Source of the DNA: Algoriphagus machipongonensis
GTDB lineage: Bacteria > Bacteroidota > Bacteroidia > Cytophagales > Cyclobacteriaceae
Reading direction: 5' to 3'
Length of the DNA: 64,000 nucleotides
Assembly (NCBI RefSeq): GCF_000166275.1
Contig: NZ_CM001023.1
Span: 1,801,001 to 1,865,000 of the forward strand
Shown in pieces: positions 52,521-62,258 of this stretch. A program made the position numbers and the translations under genes. The stretch's first letter is position 1, and each line of letters starts with the position of its first letter. The notes beneath the pieces are model-generated. The model was given only the letters and a program-made list of their open reading frames with translations, did no database searches and was not told where the DNA came from.

Positions 52521-54881
52521 ATGCTGCGCCATCAGATTCTATTAGCTTTCAGAAGTTTTATGAAGTCCAAACATATTTTTGCTATTAATCTTTTTGGATT
52601 AACAGTTGGACTGACCACAGTAATACTGATTTTATTGTGGGTAAAAGATGAAGTTAGTGTCAATAGATACCATTCAAAAATCGATCAGATTTATCAGGTG
52701 ATGACGAATCATGACAATTCCACTGGAATAGTCACTATTCCTTACACGCCTGCTGAGATGGCGGAGGCAATGAGTTCCGAGCTTACCCAAGTGGAAGCAG
52801 CAACTGCCATTTCACCCTTTATCGAAGGTGTTTCCCTTGAACAAGGGGAGACCAAAATGAATGGGAATGGCTTTTTCGTGGACCAGGAATACTTTCAGAT
52901 TTTTGACCGTGATTTCTTAGCAGGAAATCCGGAAAAAGCTTTGACTGATATCAATGCAATTACCATTTCTGAAACTTTGGCCAACAAATTATTCGGAAGC
53001 CCTCAACTGGCTTTGGGAAAATCTATAAAGTGGCAGGTTTTTGATTTTGAAAATGAAGTGGAGGTGACTGGTGTTTACAAAGACTTTGGCAAGCTTGACT
53101 TGATAAAACCTGACTTCCTACTTGCATTTCCCTATTTCAAAAATATGTTAGGAGATGGAGCGCATTGGGATAATTTCAATGCTTCTGCTGCAGTTTTACT
53201 AAAAGAAGGAACTGACGAATCAGGTTTTAATGAGCAGATTGCTGACTTCATCAAAGATAAGGAAGCGGATTCCAATGTTTCTGTTTTTGTGCAACCCTAT
53301 GGGGATACGTATCTCTATGGTACTTATGAAGATGGAAAAATAGCGGGTGGAAGAATTAGCTATGTGAAAATTTTCTCCGCGATTGCGATCTTTATCCTAA
53401 TCATTGCCTGCATCAATTTCATGAATTTGACCACTGCCAGGTCCATGAGCAGATTGAAAGAAATCGGTGTCAAAAAATCGATGGGTGCAAGTCGAGGAGG
53501 TCTATTTACACAATTTATCACCGAGTCATTGGTTTTGACCTTTTTTGCTTTGATTTTGGCAGTTTTAACCGCTTTTATTCTCCAGCCCTTATTTAATCAA
53601 ATTACTTCCAAGACACTGACACTTTCTTTCCAGCCGGATATAGTATTAATTCTTCTTGCTGTTTGGTTGATAACAGGACTTTTGGCAGGCATTTATCCTG
53701 CGATTTATTTGTCCAAATTCAAACCGGTGGAGGTAATGAAATCCAATCTTAAGGGGAGTTTTGGAGAGCTACTTGCCAGAAAAGGACTAGTAGTATTCCA
53801 GTTTTCAATTTCTTTGTTGCTCATAATTGGCATCTCTGTTTTGAGTAAGCAAATGAACTACATCCAAAATCAAAATTTGGGCTACAACCAAGCCCATTTA
53901 TTGGAGTTGAATGCTTCAGGAATCGCCCCCAATCAATTGAGTACCTACCTAGAAGAAACCAAGAAAGTCCCTGGAGTTAGCAATGCCTCCAGTTTGTCCC
54001 ATCCATTGGTTGGTTTGGCAAGTTCCACAATCGGTCTGACCTGGGAAGGAAAAAATGAGGAGGAGCAGGTGAAGTTTGAAAATATCACAGTGAACATGGG
54101 TTTGATCGAAACCATGGGATTTGAAATGGCAGATGGAAGGGCTTTTTCACCCGATTTTGGTGAGGAAGAAAATAAAATTATTCTCAATGAAGCTGCAGTT
54201 AAAACCATCGGTTTTCAGGATCCGGTAGGTCAAATTGTAAACCTATGGGGAGATGATAAAGAGGTGATCGGGGTCGTTAAAGATTTTCATTTTGAGTCTT
54301 TGAAAGAAAAAGTAAAGCCCGCATTTCTTAAATATGACCCAGGATTTGCTCAGAAAGTTATGGTGAGAATTGAATCCGATGATCAGCAAGCAAGTATTGC
54401 AGGAGTTTCTGAAGTTTATGAAAAATTCACGGGTCAACCTTTGAGCTATTCTTTTATGGATGAGGACTATCAGTCACTTTATGCATCCGAACAAAGAGCT
54501 TCTGATTTGGCTAAATATTTTGGTACAACAGCCATTTTCCTTTCCTGTTTGGGACTATTTGGATTGGCGGCATTTACTGCAGAGAAGCGAAAGAAGGAAA
54601 TCGGGGTAAGAAAGGTTATGGGAGCTTCTTTGGTTAGTATCCTGAGCTTAGTTTCCAAAGATTTTATCGCATTGATTTTAGTGGCAATTCTTATTGCAGT
54701 GCCCTTGGCCTGGTATTTTGCTAATAATTGGCTACAGACCTATGCTTTCCAAACTGATTTGAGTTGGTGGATATTTGCAGGATCCGGGATTTTATTGATT
54801 CTGATTTCCCTCTTAACTGTAGGGTATCAAGCTTTCAAAGCAGCTTCTGCAAATCCGGTTAATTCTCTTCGTTCAGAGTAG
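52521..54881 (+). CDS. FtsX/MacB-type ABC transporter permease (first copy)
   Basis: 786 residues. An N-terminal helix (IFAINLFGLTVGLTTVILILLWV), a periplasmic MacB-like domain, then an FtsX core (about 285-400: VKIFSAIAIFILIIACINFMNLTTARSMSRLKEIGVKKSMGASR...), a further helix near 425-440, a second periplasmic domain and a second FtsX core at the C-terminus (about 665-780: FLSCLGLFGLAAFTAEKRKKEIGVRKVMGAS...) ending AASANPVNSLRSE. This double-FtsX layout is common in Bacteroidota. Probably exports a substrate or performs envelope work with HlyD; substrate unknown. Confidence 0.9.
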   Translation: MLRHQILLAFRSFMKSKHIFAINLFGLTVGLTTVILILLWVKDEVSVNRYHSKIDQIYQVMTNHDNSTGIVTIPYTPAEMAEAMSSELTQVEAATAISPFIEGVSLEQGETKMNGNGFFVDQEYFQIFDRDFLAGNPEKALTDINAITISETLANKLFGSPQLALGKSIKWQVFDFENEVEVTGVYKDFGKLDLIKPDFLLAFPYFKNMLGDGAHWDNFNASAAVLLKEGTDESGFNEQIADFIKDKEADSNVSVFVQPYGDTYLYGTYEDGKIAGGRISYVKIFSAIAIFILIIACINFMNLTTARSMSRLKEIGVKKSMGASRGGLFTQFITESLVLTFFALILAVLTAFILQPLFNQITSKTLTLSFQPDIVLILLAVWLITGLLAGIYPAIYLSKFKPVEVMKSNLKGSFGELLARKGLVVFQFSISLLLIIGISVLSKQMNYIQNQNLGYNQAHLLELNASGIAPNQLSTYLEETKKVPGVSNASSLSHPLVGLASSTIGLTWEGKNEEEQVKFENITVNMGLIETMGFEMADGRAFSPDFGEEENKIILNEAAVKTIGFQDPVGQIVNLWGDDKEVIGVVKDFHFESLKEKVKPAFLKYDPGFAQKVMVRIESDDQQASIAGVSEVYEKFTGQPLSYSFMDEDYQSLYASEQRASDLAKYFGTTAIFLSCLGLFGLAAFTAEKRKKEIGVRKVMGASLVSILSLVSKDFIALILVAILIAVPLAWYFANNWLQTYAFQTDLSWWIFAGSGILLILISLLTVGYQAFKAASANPVNSLRSE

Positions 54882-55381
54882 ATTCGATTTCGGATTTCGT
54901 ACTTATAACCCAGCCTCAGTCTGTGTCTCACAGACCGAAACGATTAGCTATAAGTGGTTTGAGGAGACCTGCCTACCGGCAAGGCAGGCACAAACCTCAG
55001 TAGCAGAGACGAGAGTGCCGAAGTCGAAGGGTCCTTGATAATGCCTCGAGATTAAATGTCACCCTGAGCGGAGTCGAAGGGTCCTCGACTCCGCTCGGAC
55101 TGACACCAAGGCAAAAGAACTAGAAGTGAAATATCTTCGACCTCGCTTAGATTGACAATAATACCAGAATACTAAAACTGAACCTCCATGATGTCTTTAG
55201 CCAATACATAATTGATTCACAATGAAAGATTTCAATGGGCTATTACAAGATTTTATGGATTTTGAATATTACAGCTAACTACAAAAAAAATGCAACCTTT
55301 TAGCGATGAAATGCATCTAATTATTGTTAGAAGTCCTTTTGTCGACTGAGGTCCTTTACCCACTATTAAACCAGCCTTATT
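54882..55381. repeat. Intergenic block of REP-like palindromes
   Basis: 500 bases without a gene between the two permeases. GTCTGTG-tct-CACAGAC (54919-54935) inside ACTTATA/TATAAGT (54901/54949); CCTGCCT/AGGCAGG (54968-54988); and GAGCGGAGTCGA (55066-55077) / TCGACTCCGCTC (55085-55096) with outer GTCA/TGAC. AGTCGAAGGGTCCT is repeated at 55022 and 55072. These GC-rich palindromes resemble interspersed repeats seen in many Bacteroidota genomes. The right 200 bases are AT-rich and probably carry the next gene's promoter. Confidence 0.65.
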
Positions 55382-57835
55382 ATGCTTAAGAATTATTTTA
55401 AAATCGCTCTTAGAAATTTAAAAAAGCATAAGTTTTATACTTTTATTAATGTTCTAGGCCTATCAGTAGGAGTGGCAGTTTGTATGATCATTTCGATTTT
55501 TGTGATCAACGAATTAAGCTATGACAAGCATTTCAAAGATGCAGATAGAATTTACAGAATTCACTCCGATATCATTTTTGGAGGGAACCATTGGAATATG
55601 GTTCAAGCACCCGCTCCAATGGTGGATGCTCTTCCTCAGGAATTCCCTGAAGTTGAGTATGCAGTGAATTTTAGACAGAGGGGTTCCTACCTAGTGAAAA
55701 AAACAGATGAGAATATTAAAGAAGATAATGTCATCTGGGCTAGCAAAGATTTTTTCAACGTATTTGGAACAAGGCTTTTAGAAGGAAGTCCAGATGGAGT
55801 TTTAGCGGAGCCAAATACCATGGCTATCAGTAAGAGTGCAGCTGAAAAATATTTCCCAGGAGAAAGTGCCTTGGGAAAATCCTTGATTTTGGATAATGAC
55901 ATGGATTTTAGGATCAGCGGAGTGTATGAGGATATCCCTCAAAACACGCATTTCCATTTTGACTTTTTGCTGTCAATGGAAGGTCTAGAAGAAGCTCAAA
56001 CTACTTCATGGTTGAGCAATAACTTTGCGACCTATCTCAAAATCAGAGATGATGCAGATCCCGAAAACTTAAATCAAAAACTTAAATCTCTGGTCAAAAA
56101 GAATGTTGAGCCAGAGCTAAGTAAAGTTTTTGGAGAAGGAGCAACTTTGGATGAAATGCTTGCAGATGGTGGTAAAATGGAATATGATCTTCAGCCGCTA
56201 TTGGATATCCACTTAAAAAGTGATTTGATGGGAGAGTTTGAACCCAATTTTAATATTACTTATATATACCTTTTTGTCGCGATCGCTTTGTTTATTCTAG
56301 TGATTGCTTGTATCAATTTCATGAACCTATCTACTGCAAGGTCTTCGAATCGTGCCAAGGAAGTAGGTATCAGAAAAGTGATGGGTTCCTTTAGATCCCA
56401 TTTGATCAGACAGTTTTTGATGGAGTCCATTCTATTAAGCGTGATTTCATTTTTGATCGCGATCCCACTGGTAGCCATCTTACTTCCCATATTCAATGAT
56501 TTGGCGGGCAGATCTCTTGTGTTACCATTTGCTCAACCCCTGTTTTATGGAGTCATAGTGCTTGGAGCTATAGGAACGGGTATTTTGGCAGGGATTTATC
56601 CTTCCTTCTTCCTTTCTGGTTTTAAGCCAATCAGCATCCTAAAAGGGCAAGTTTCTATGGGAATGAAAAGTGGAATGATCCGAAGTTCATTAGTGGTGTT
56701 TCAATTTTCAATTTCCATCATCTTAATCATAGCGACAGTCGCGGTGTTTAACCAGCTGAATTATATTCAGAACAAGAAAATAGGCTTTACAAAGGAGCAG
56801 GTTATTACGGTGGATGATGTTTATGCACTGGGAGATCAGGCAGAGTCTTTTAAGCGGGAAGTGCTTTCCAGCAGTATGATGGAATCAGGCACCATTACCG
56901 GATATTTACCTGTAGCAGGGACTTGGAGAAGTGATACTCCTTGGTGGGCAGAGGGGAAAGACCCTAAGCAAACAGAGAATTTGGTCAGTTTACAAAACTG
57001 GCAAGTGGATTATGATTACATCCATACCATGGGGATGGAAATCGCTGATGGAAGAGATTTCTCCTTGGATTTTCCATCTGATTCCAGTGCTGTTATTTTA
57101 AATGAGACAGCTGCATCACAGTTCAATTTTGAGGGTGATCCGATCGGTCAAAAAATCTATACCATGGCTGGAAATAACGAAACGATGAACTTGGACAATC
57201 TGCGAGAAAAGACAGTTGTAGGGATTGTGAAGAATTTCCATTTTGAATCGCTGAAGGAGAATATTGGTTCGGTAATGATTTTTCTAAGTGAACGTCCACG
57301 TGGTATTGCTTCCTTCCGATTTAACTCCTCCAATACCGATGAGGTGATAAATTTTATTGAGGCTAAATGGAATGAAATGGCCCCTGGTCAGCCTTTTACT
57401 TATTCCTTCTTGGATGATCGATTTGGTAAAATGTACGCATCAGAAAGCCGTTTGGGTAAAGTGTTCGGTATTTTCGCAGGCTTTGCGATTGTCATTGCTT
57501 GTTTAGGTTTGTTTGCTTTAACTGCCTTTACAGCAGAGCAGAGAACAAAAGAAATTGGAATCCGAAAAGTTTTAGGTTCCAGTATAGGAAGTATTATTGT
57601 GCTACTTTCCAAAGAATTTACAAAGCTCGTTGTAATCGCGTTTCTAATCGCTTCTCCAATTGCTTGGTGGGTGATGAATAAATGGTTGGAGGATTATGAG
57701 TTTAAGCAAGAACTCGGTTTATCAGTCTTCTTAGGTGCTGGCTTTTTTGCCATATTAATTGCTTTGATTACTACCAGCTATCAATCAATCAAAGCTGCCA
57801 CTGCTAACCCGGTTAATTCACTGAAAAGCGAATAA
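55382..57835 (+). CDS. FtsX/MacB-type ABC transporter permease (second copy)
   Basis: 817 residues with the same double layout as the preceding permease: FYTFINVLGLSVGVAVCMIISIFVI helix, MacB-like periplasmic domain, FtsX core with VIACINFMNLSTARSSNRAKEVGIRKVMGS (about 305), helix near 440-455, then a second core (FALTAFTAEQRTKEIGIRKVLGSS, about 715) ending AATANPVNSLKSE. The pair may form a heterodimer or be alternative permeases for one ATPase. It sits 500 bases past the first copy, behind a repeat block, so it could be separately transcribed. Confidence 0.9.
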   Translation: MLKNYFKIALRNLKKHKFYTFINVLGLSVGVAVCMIISIFVINELSYDKHFKDADRIYRIHSDIIFGGNHWNMVQAPAPMVDALPQEFPEVEYAVNFRQRGSYLVKKTDENIKEDNVIWASKDFFNVFGTRLLEGSPDGVLAEPNTMAISKSAAEKYFPGESALGKSLILDNDMDFRISGVYEDIPQNTHFHFDFLLSMEGLEEAQTTSWLSNNFATYLKIRDDADPENLNQKLKSLVKKNVEPELSKVFGEGATLDEMLADGGKMEYDLQPLLDIHLKSDLMGEFEPNFNITYIYLFVAIALFILVIACINFMNLSTARSSNRAKEVGIRKVMGSFRSHLIRQFLMESILLSVISFLIAIPLVAILLPIFNDLAGRSLVLPFAQPLFYGVIVLGAIGTGILAGIYPSFFLSGFKPISILKGQVSMGMKSGMIRSSLVVFQFSISIILIIATVAVFNQLNYIQNKKIGFTKEQVITVDDVYALGDQAESFKREVLSSSMMESGTITGYLPVAGTWRSDTPWWAEGKDPKQTENLVSLQNWQVDYDYIHTMGMEIADGRDFSLDFPSDSSAVILNETAASQFNFEGDPIGQKIYTMAGNNETMNLDNLREKTVVGIVKNFHFESLKENIGSVMIFLSERPRGIASFRFNSSNTDEVINFIEAKWNEMAPGQPFTYSFLDDRFGKMYASESRLGKVFGIFAGFAIVIACLGLFALTAFTAEQRTKEIGIRKVLGSSIGSIIVLLSKEFTKLVVIAFLIASPIAWWVMNKWLEDYEFKQELGLSVFLGAGFFAILIALITTSYQSIKAATANPVNSLKSE

Positions 57836-57839
57836 AGAT

Positions 57840-57935
57840 TGGTATAGGGTATCTGGAATGTGGTATTTAGTATCAAGTAGCTAGTATTAAGATTTTAGAA
57901 CCAAGATTCAAGAGACAAGAATCTAGAGTTAAGTC
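57840..57935 (+). repeat. Degenerate AGTATCAAGTAG-like intergenic repeat
   Basis: A stretch of short, imperfect echoes (TAGTATCAAG, TAGTATTAAG, CCAAGATTCAAG, GACAAGAATC) directly after the permease stop. No protein frame. It resembles low-complexity intergenic repeats known from other Cytophagales genomes (recollection, not checked). Confidence 0.35.
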
Positions 57936-57945
57936 TTGAAATTCA

Positions 57946-57986
57946 AATAAAGCCTTTTGTGTCCTTAATACGCCAAAGGCTTTATT
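57946..57986. terminator. Bidirectional terminator after second permease
   Basis: AATAAAGCCTTT (57946-57957) pairs with AAAGGCTTTATT (57975-57986) around a 17-base loop. It also ends the convergent metalloprotease gene. Confidence 0.8.
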
Positions 57987-57989
57987 CTT

Positions 57990-59459
57990 CTATTCAATTG
58001 CTTTGACAGTCAAATCTAAGGTTCCTTTTACAAACGGTCCAGGTTCTACTCTTCCTTTGGAATCGATGGCAGGTAAATAGATGTTCTTGGCAACTACCTC
58101 TCGCATTTTAAGGACTTGATCGAGCGTGAAACTATTTCTGACACCGACGTAATCCATTTGATTGGTAGAGAAAAAAGGAATGCCATTGCAAAAGATTGGG
58201 AGGTGGTAAGTAAATAGGTCTTTATTCCTCAAGTAGGACTCGGTATCAGGAAATCCATCTCCATCTTCACATGGATAGTTTTCATCAAGATTGAAAATAT
58301 GACGGAGTCCTAAAAAATGACCGAGTTCATGGGTTAATGTGAGTGATTTGTTAGATGAAGTTGGATCTACAGCAGCCATATAATTGAAGTTCAGAGGAGG
58401 GACTTGATCGGCTGGATATTCTCTGGGATAATTGGCAAAACCTCCAGCTTTAGTCAGGTCCATGATGAAGACATTGACATATTTTTCTGGATCCCAAAGA
58501 TGCTCAAAGACGAATTTATTGGTTAGATCTGAATTAAATGGGAATACAATTACATCAGTTTCTATCCTATGGATGCCAGGCTCTTCTAATAAATTGCCTA
58601 GTGTATCTGTGAGTGCCAAGGTAAATTGGATGCCAGATTCGACTGCATTATGACTTTTTCTAAAAGGCCTTTGTTCATTTCTGAAATGTGCATTTGTCTT
58701 TTCTAATATCCCTGGAATTTCTTCTGATTTAAACTGATAACTATTTGGTCTACCTACCAAATGAAAAATGACAGGCAGACTATAGACCCTTGACAAATCA
58801 GGCTTTTCTCTGGAAATAATATATTTCACCTCAGATTTATTTTCTCCTGAAATAGCGTAAAAAGGGATTGTCCCTGACCGTTCAATCGGGATGTCCCTTG
58901 GGTTTTGGTATTCCACTCCATCAAACCAAATAGAGAATTTCGGGTAATTCGTCGGGGTAAATTCCCTTCCTTGATAATCATAAATTCTGGCATTTAAATC
59001 TACTTTTGAAACGCCATTTATTGCATAGGGAGCAAAAGTAGAATCTCCCATATTTACTTCTATTCTAGAAATATACTTAGTGGGACTCACATCCATCACT
59101 TTGATTTTTAGGGTATTGCTTTTTAGGTTTCCAATTTTTAGATAAACTGCATATTCCGTCTCTTCACTCGAGTCGATGATAAAATCTCGACTGACCTCAT
59201 CGTTGATATAAAGCAGCTGTTTAGGAGTTTCCTCTAAAAACACTTCCTGGCCAAAACCATTTAGAAATTCAGGGAAAATTTTTAAAGTTTGAGTTTTGGA
59301 TATTGTTGAAAAAACCGTGTCGTATGCAGTGATCTTGATCTCTGCAACTTGATTTCTAAACTCAGTTAATTTTTCATCTTCTAAATTGCTACAAGCGAAG
59401 ATAGCTAAGCATGAAAAAATAAATAAAAATACTGGAATGGTTCTTTTTTGGGTTTTCAT
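57990..59459 (-). CDS. Zinc metalloprotease lipoprotein (metzincin-type)
   Basis: 489 residues. Lipoprotein signal MKTQKRTIPVFLFIFSCLAIFAC. Residues 30-215 are beta-rich (probable Ig-like or propeptide region). The catalytic domain (about 225-470) has the full zinc signature HELGHFLGLRH (about residue 375) and a Met-turn in NQMDYVG (about 432), placing it with the pappalysin/M43-like metzincins. It is expected to cleave proteins at the cell surface or periplasm. Monocistronic. Confidence 0.85.
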   Translation of the reverse strand: MKTQKRTIPVFLFIFSCLAIFACSNLEDEKLTEFRNQVAEIKITAYDTVFSTISKTQTLKIFPEFLNGFGQEVFLEETPKQLLYINDEVSRDFIIDSSEETEYAVYLKIGNLKSNTLKIKVMDVSPTKYISRIEVNMGDSTFAPYAINGVSKVDLNARIYDYQGREFTPTNYPKFSIWFDGVEYQNPRDIPIERSGTIPFYAISGENKSEVKYIISREKPDLSRVYSLPVIFHLVGRPNSYQFKSEEIPGILEKTNAHFRNEQRPFRKSHNAVESGIQFTLALTDTLGNLLEEPGIHRIETDVIVFPFNSDLTNKFVFEHLWDPEKYVNVFIMDLTKAGGFANYPREYPADQVPPLNFNYMAAVDPTSSNKSLTLTHELGHFLGLRHIFNLDENYPCEDGDGFPDTESYLRNKDLFTYHLPIFCNGIPFFSTNQMDYVGVRNSFTLDQVLKMREVVAKNIYLPAIDSKGRVEPGPFVKGTLDLTVKAIE

Positions 59460-59874
59460 GAGGGCTTATTAAAAAAGAAAAAATCTACTTCAATCAGTAC
59501 GTAAAACCGTTCTTATTAGCAACAAATGAATAGCATAAGATATAAAAGCATTTGTTAAATGGGGAAATAACGATCAGCTTTTATGGAGATTGTTAATGAA
59601 AGGACATGGACTATACTATGAAGGGGAGATTTATCTGGAAGTGAGAGTTTCGTCTAATTTCCTGGACAGGAATAGCGAATAAAAAGGGAAGAAGTAAAAC
59701 TATGGTTAGAATGGGAGGCTATGACAAGGCTAAGATGATATTAATATCGTCTTAGCCTTGTGCCGGCCTTTAGGGTAGGTAATCTCCCCCATATTATTTT
59801 GATTACACTTCGACTGCTCTTGAATAAAGTTGTGAATTAGGGTACTCACATCGGTAGTCAACTATGTAATAGGC
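59460..59874. other. Intergenic region with a near-perfect 38-base palindrome
   Basis: 415 bases without a supported gene. At 59724-59761 arms ACAAGGCTAAGAtGATATT / AATATCgTCTTAGCCTTGT form a 19-bp stem with one T-G pair and no loop. It lies downstream of the minus-strand lipoprotein gene and may help end its transcript, though no T-run follows. Otherwise AT-rich. Confidence 0.5.
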
Positions 59875-60474
59875 TTAATTTGTGAAAAGATAAACCCTAA
59901 ACTCCCCCGTGAGGTAAAACACTTCCTCAGAAGGATCTTGGAATTTATAAAACTGTCCTTTGACTGTTCCTTCCACAATATTTTTCACCTCATCATATTT
60001 TGTAATCACCACATCAGTCCTGAATTCGGCTGGTAGGTCATTTACTTTTGGTCCATTATATTTTTGTACAAATTGCTGTCCATTAACTGAAATTCCGAAA
60101 GTGAATAAAGATGGATAAGATCCTTCATTAATTGTATCAGGAACTTGAATCATAAAATCTAAACAATCTCTTCCGGGAGTTGTCCCACAGGTATTACTAA
60201 AATTCATCCAAATGGCACTTGAAAAGCGTGCGTACATCAGGAAATTCATGCCATTAGTACCCTCGACTATTTTCTCATTTCCCGATTGAGGAATAAGATC
60301 ACTTTCTATAATCTCTGACTTATACTTATTCCCTCCAAGTGTAAACTCAAAATATAAAGAGTCTTTGATCTCTTTGGGGATTGGTTCCTCTTGATCGGAA
60401 CAGCCAAATGTCAGCGCGGCAATCAAAGCGAAACCAAGGCACTGAAAACCCCATGAAGAGAAGTGTTTTTTCAT
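59875..60474 (-). CDS. Lipoprotein of unknown function
   Basis: 199 residues. Lipoprotein signal with the lipobox ending FGC at about residue 25 (ALIAALTFGCSDQ). The mature protein is beta-rich: SLYFEFTLGGNKYKSEI, CLDFMIQVPDTINEGSYPSLFTFG, VEGTVKGQFYKFQDPSEEVFYLTGEFRVYL. The VxGTVxGxF...GEFRVY pattern recalls DUF6252-like small lipoproteins of Bacteroidota, but I am not sure of the family. Confidence 0.65.
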   Translation of the reverse strand: MKKHFSSWGFQCLGFALIAALTFGCSDQEEPIPKEIKDSLYFEFTLGGNKYKSEIIESDLIPQSGNEKIVEGTNGMNFLMYARFSSAIWMNFSNTCGTTPGRDCLDFMIQVPDTINEGSYPSLFTFGISVNGQQFVQKYNGPKVNDLPAEFRTDVVITKYDEVKNIVEGTVKGQFYKFQDPSEEVFYLTGEFRVYLFTN

Positions 60475-60928
60475 ATAGAAAGGAAAATTTAGTTGGACGA
60501 AAATTCACCAAATGTAATCGGAAAAAAATCATGTTGTGTATCCCTTTCAAAGTATTTTTTTAAATTTTTTTTATGGAAGAAAATAGGTGGTAAATCATTT
60601 TAAACCAATCTTTTCCCCTCCCTAAAAGTAGATTGTAATTAGTCTAAAAAATCTAATTTGAACGATTTATGGACTAGGTGTAGTTTGCGATAATTGTCAT
60701 GACATACTACACCCAGTGCATTGACTTTCTGACTACATCTAGAGGGCCCCACGTTTCCTTCAAAAAGTCCTGACTCAATCCCCATAAGAACCTCACCGGT
60801 TCCCCCGATATGCTTCGCTATCGGGACAGGCAGTGCAACATCGTTCCGATAGCTATCGGAATCATCGTTCCCGCCACCGCGGACAAGCAGTGCTACGCAC
60901 GCGACGGAAACCCAGTTGTTGTACCACG
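60475..60928. other. Intergenic region, AT-rich then GC-rich
   Basis: 454 bases. The left part carries the lipoprotein promoter region (AT-rich, with no clear TAnnTTTG). From about 60780 the base composition turns GC-rich and palindromic; see the separate repeat entry. No gene supported. Confidence 0.5.
60804..60861. repeat. CCGATA-type palindromic repeat cluster
   Basis: CCCGATA-N8-TATCGGG at 60804-60825 and the perfect 18-base palindrome TTCCGATAGCTATCGGAA at 60844-60861. The same core (CCGATA/TATCGG) recurs in both. It resembles an iterated intergenic palindrome of Bacteroidota and stands out from the AT-rich surroundings. Confidence 0.6.
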
Positions 60929-62097
60929 TTATTTTTTTATTCTACCATACTTTTTTAGTATTTCAATAACTTTTTTCTCTGGTAATTCATATACGGTCGT
61001 ATTATTTTTACCAACCATCGTTTCAGCAGCTACTAGAGCATTTAAAATCGATTCTTCTGTTGCTTGTGCTGTTGCTTCAAAGAGTCTAGACATTTTGTCA
61101 TTAGGTATCATTTCAACCATCTGTTTTTTTTCTCTATCGGCAGCTTCATTATTAGCCGTTGAAAACGCAATAAAAATATCCCCAGAACTATTTCCACCAT
61201 ATCCACCTAGTCGACTAATTCCTATAGGAACTCTGCGAGCAAGCCTTTTTAATTGGTGAGGAAGTAGTGGTGCATCTGTTGCAACAATCACTATAATTGA
61301 GCCTCTATCTTCTTCAGTCCTGATTGGGTCCCAAAGTGGCATATGGTTAGTTATTTCTTTTCCTACTGGAACACCTGCAATGGTTAATGATTCTCGACTA
61401 CCATAATTAGCCTGAACAAGAACGCCTATTGTGTAAGTGGCAGAATCAATAATTACTTCTCGCGAAGATGTTCCAATTCCGCCTTTAAAAGATGACAAAT
61501 CATTCCAGTGCCTCCACCAACGTTTCCTTCATCTACTGCGCCTGATTTAGCATTGTTAAGTGCTGAAAAAGCATGTTCTTTTTTTACATGAAAACCATTA
61601 ATATCATTTAAGTCTCCATCATAGGTTTCTGCTACAACAGGCAATGCCCAAAAAATATCCGGTTCATTTGGAAGGGGGTCAAAATGTTTGTTTTTAAATT
61701 GCCATTCAACTACTGCATCCCTTACGACGCCTACACTATGGGTATTTGTTATCATTATTGGACCTTCAAGAAAGCCAGACTCCTCTACCCAAGTAGTGCC
61801 CGTCATTTCTCCATTTCCATTTAAACTATACCATCCAGCAAAAACAGGGTCGTACTCTTTACCTCGCGGTAATACTGCCGTCACTCCAGTTCTAATTGGA
61901 CCACTTCCGACGGCTAACTTACCTTCACCAGATATTAATGTTGTATGACCGACTTCAATTCCCTTAATGTCTGTAATTGCATTGAGTTTTCCTGTTTTTC
62001 CGTCCAAAGGTATTCCCAAATCTCTAGCTCTTGGCTTTTGTCCGTAGGATTGTGAGCAAAGTAGGATTACTATAAAAATTGAAATTATTATTCTCAT
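60929..62097 (-). pseudogene. P1-family (DmpA/BapA, S58) peptidase gene with a frameshift
   Basis: Two overlapping minus-strand frames make one P1 peptidase. Frame A (62097-61453) has a signal peptide (MRIIISIFIVILLCSQSYGQ), then RARDLGIPLDGKTGKLNAITDIKGIEVGHTT and GNVGGGTGMICH. Frame B (61498-60929) continues with SFKGGIGTSSREVII, the family's nucleophile/autocleavage region, to the usual C-terminus. The shift lies at the A4 run at 61487-61490 (T4 in the gene): one extra T would join CH-L-FKGG. P1 enzymes are self-cleaving aminopeptidases. A genuine inactivating deletion, a sequencing error and a slippage site are all possible. Confidence 0.8.
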
Positions 62098-62104
62098 ATT
62101 AGTT

Positions 62105-62256
62105 GGTTTTAATGTGGCGCAACGGTTCGCGGGTATGGCGTCGTGCCGCTCTGTCCGCAGGTCTGTTGTTTATAGTTCTGTCGTTCAAATTCTCACTTCC
62201 GCATCCAGCCGAGTCAGACCGCGGCATGCGCTATGACCCGCTGTTATGGGCCATTT
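62105..62256 (-). repeat. attC-like imperfect palindrome between orphan gene and P1 peptidase
   Basis: Read on the minus strand, a 5' CCCATAAC-AGCGGGT-c-ATAGCG-CATGCCGC arm pairs with 3' GCGGCACGACGCC-AT-ACCCGC, followed by GAACC-GTTGCGCC, across about 140 bases. The AAC ... GTT ends, the inner stem and a one-base bulge recall integron attC recombination sites. TTATGGGCCATTT (62244-62256) is repeated inverted at 62781-62793, on the other side of the neighbouring gene. No integrase in the window. Confidence 0.45.
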
Positions 62257-62258
62257 GT

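Noticed and set aside
60810..61259. 149-residue plus-strand frame
   Set aside because: Antisense to the P1 peptidase and running through the REP-like palindromes; no family features.
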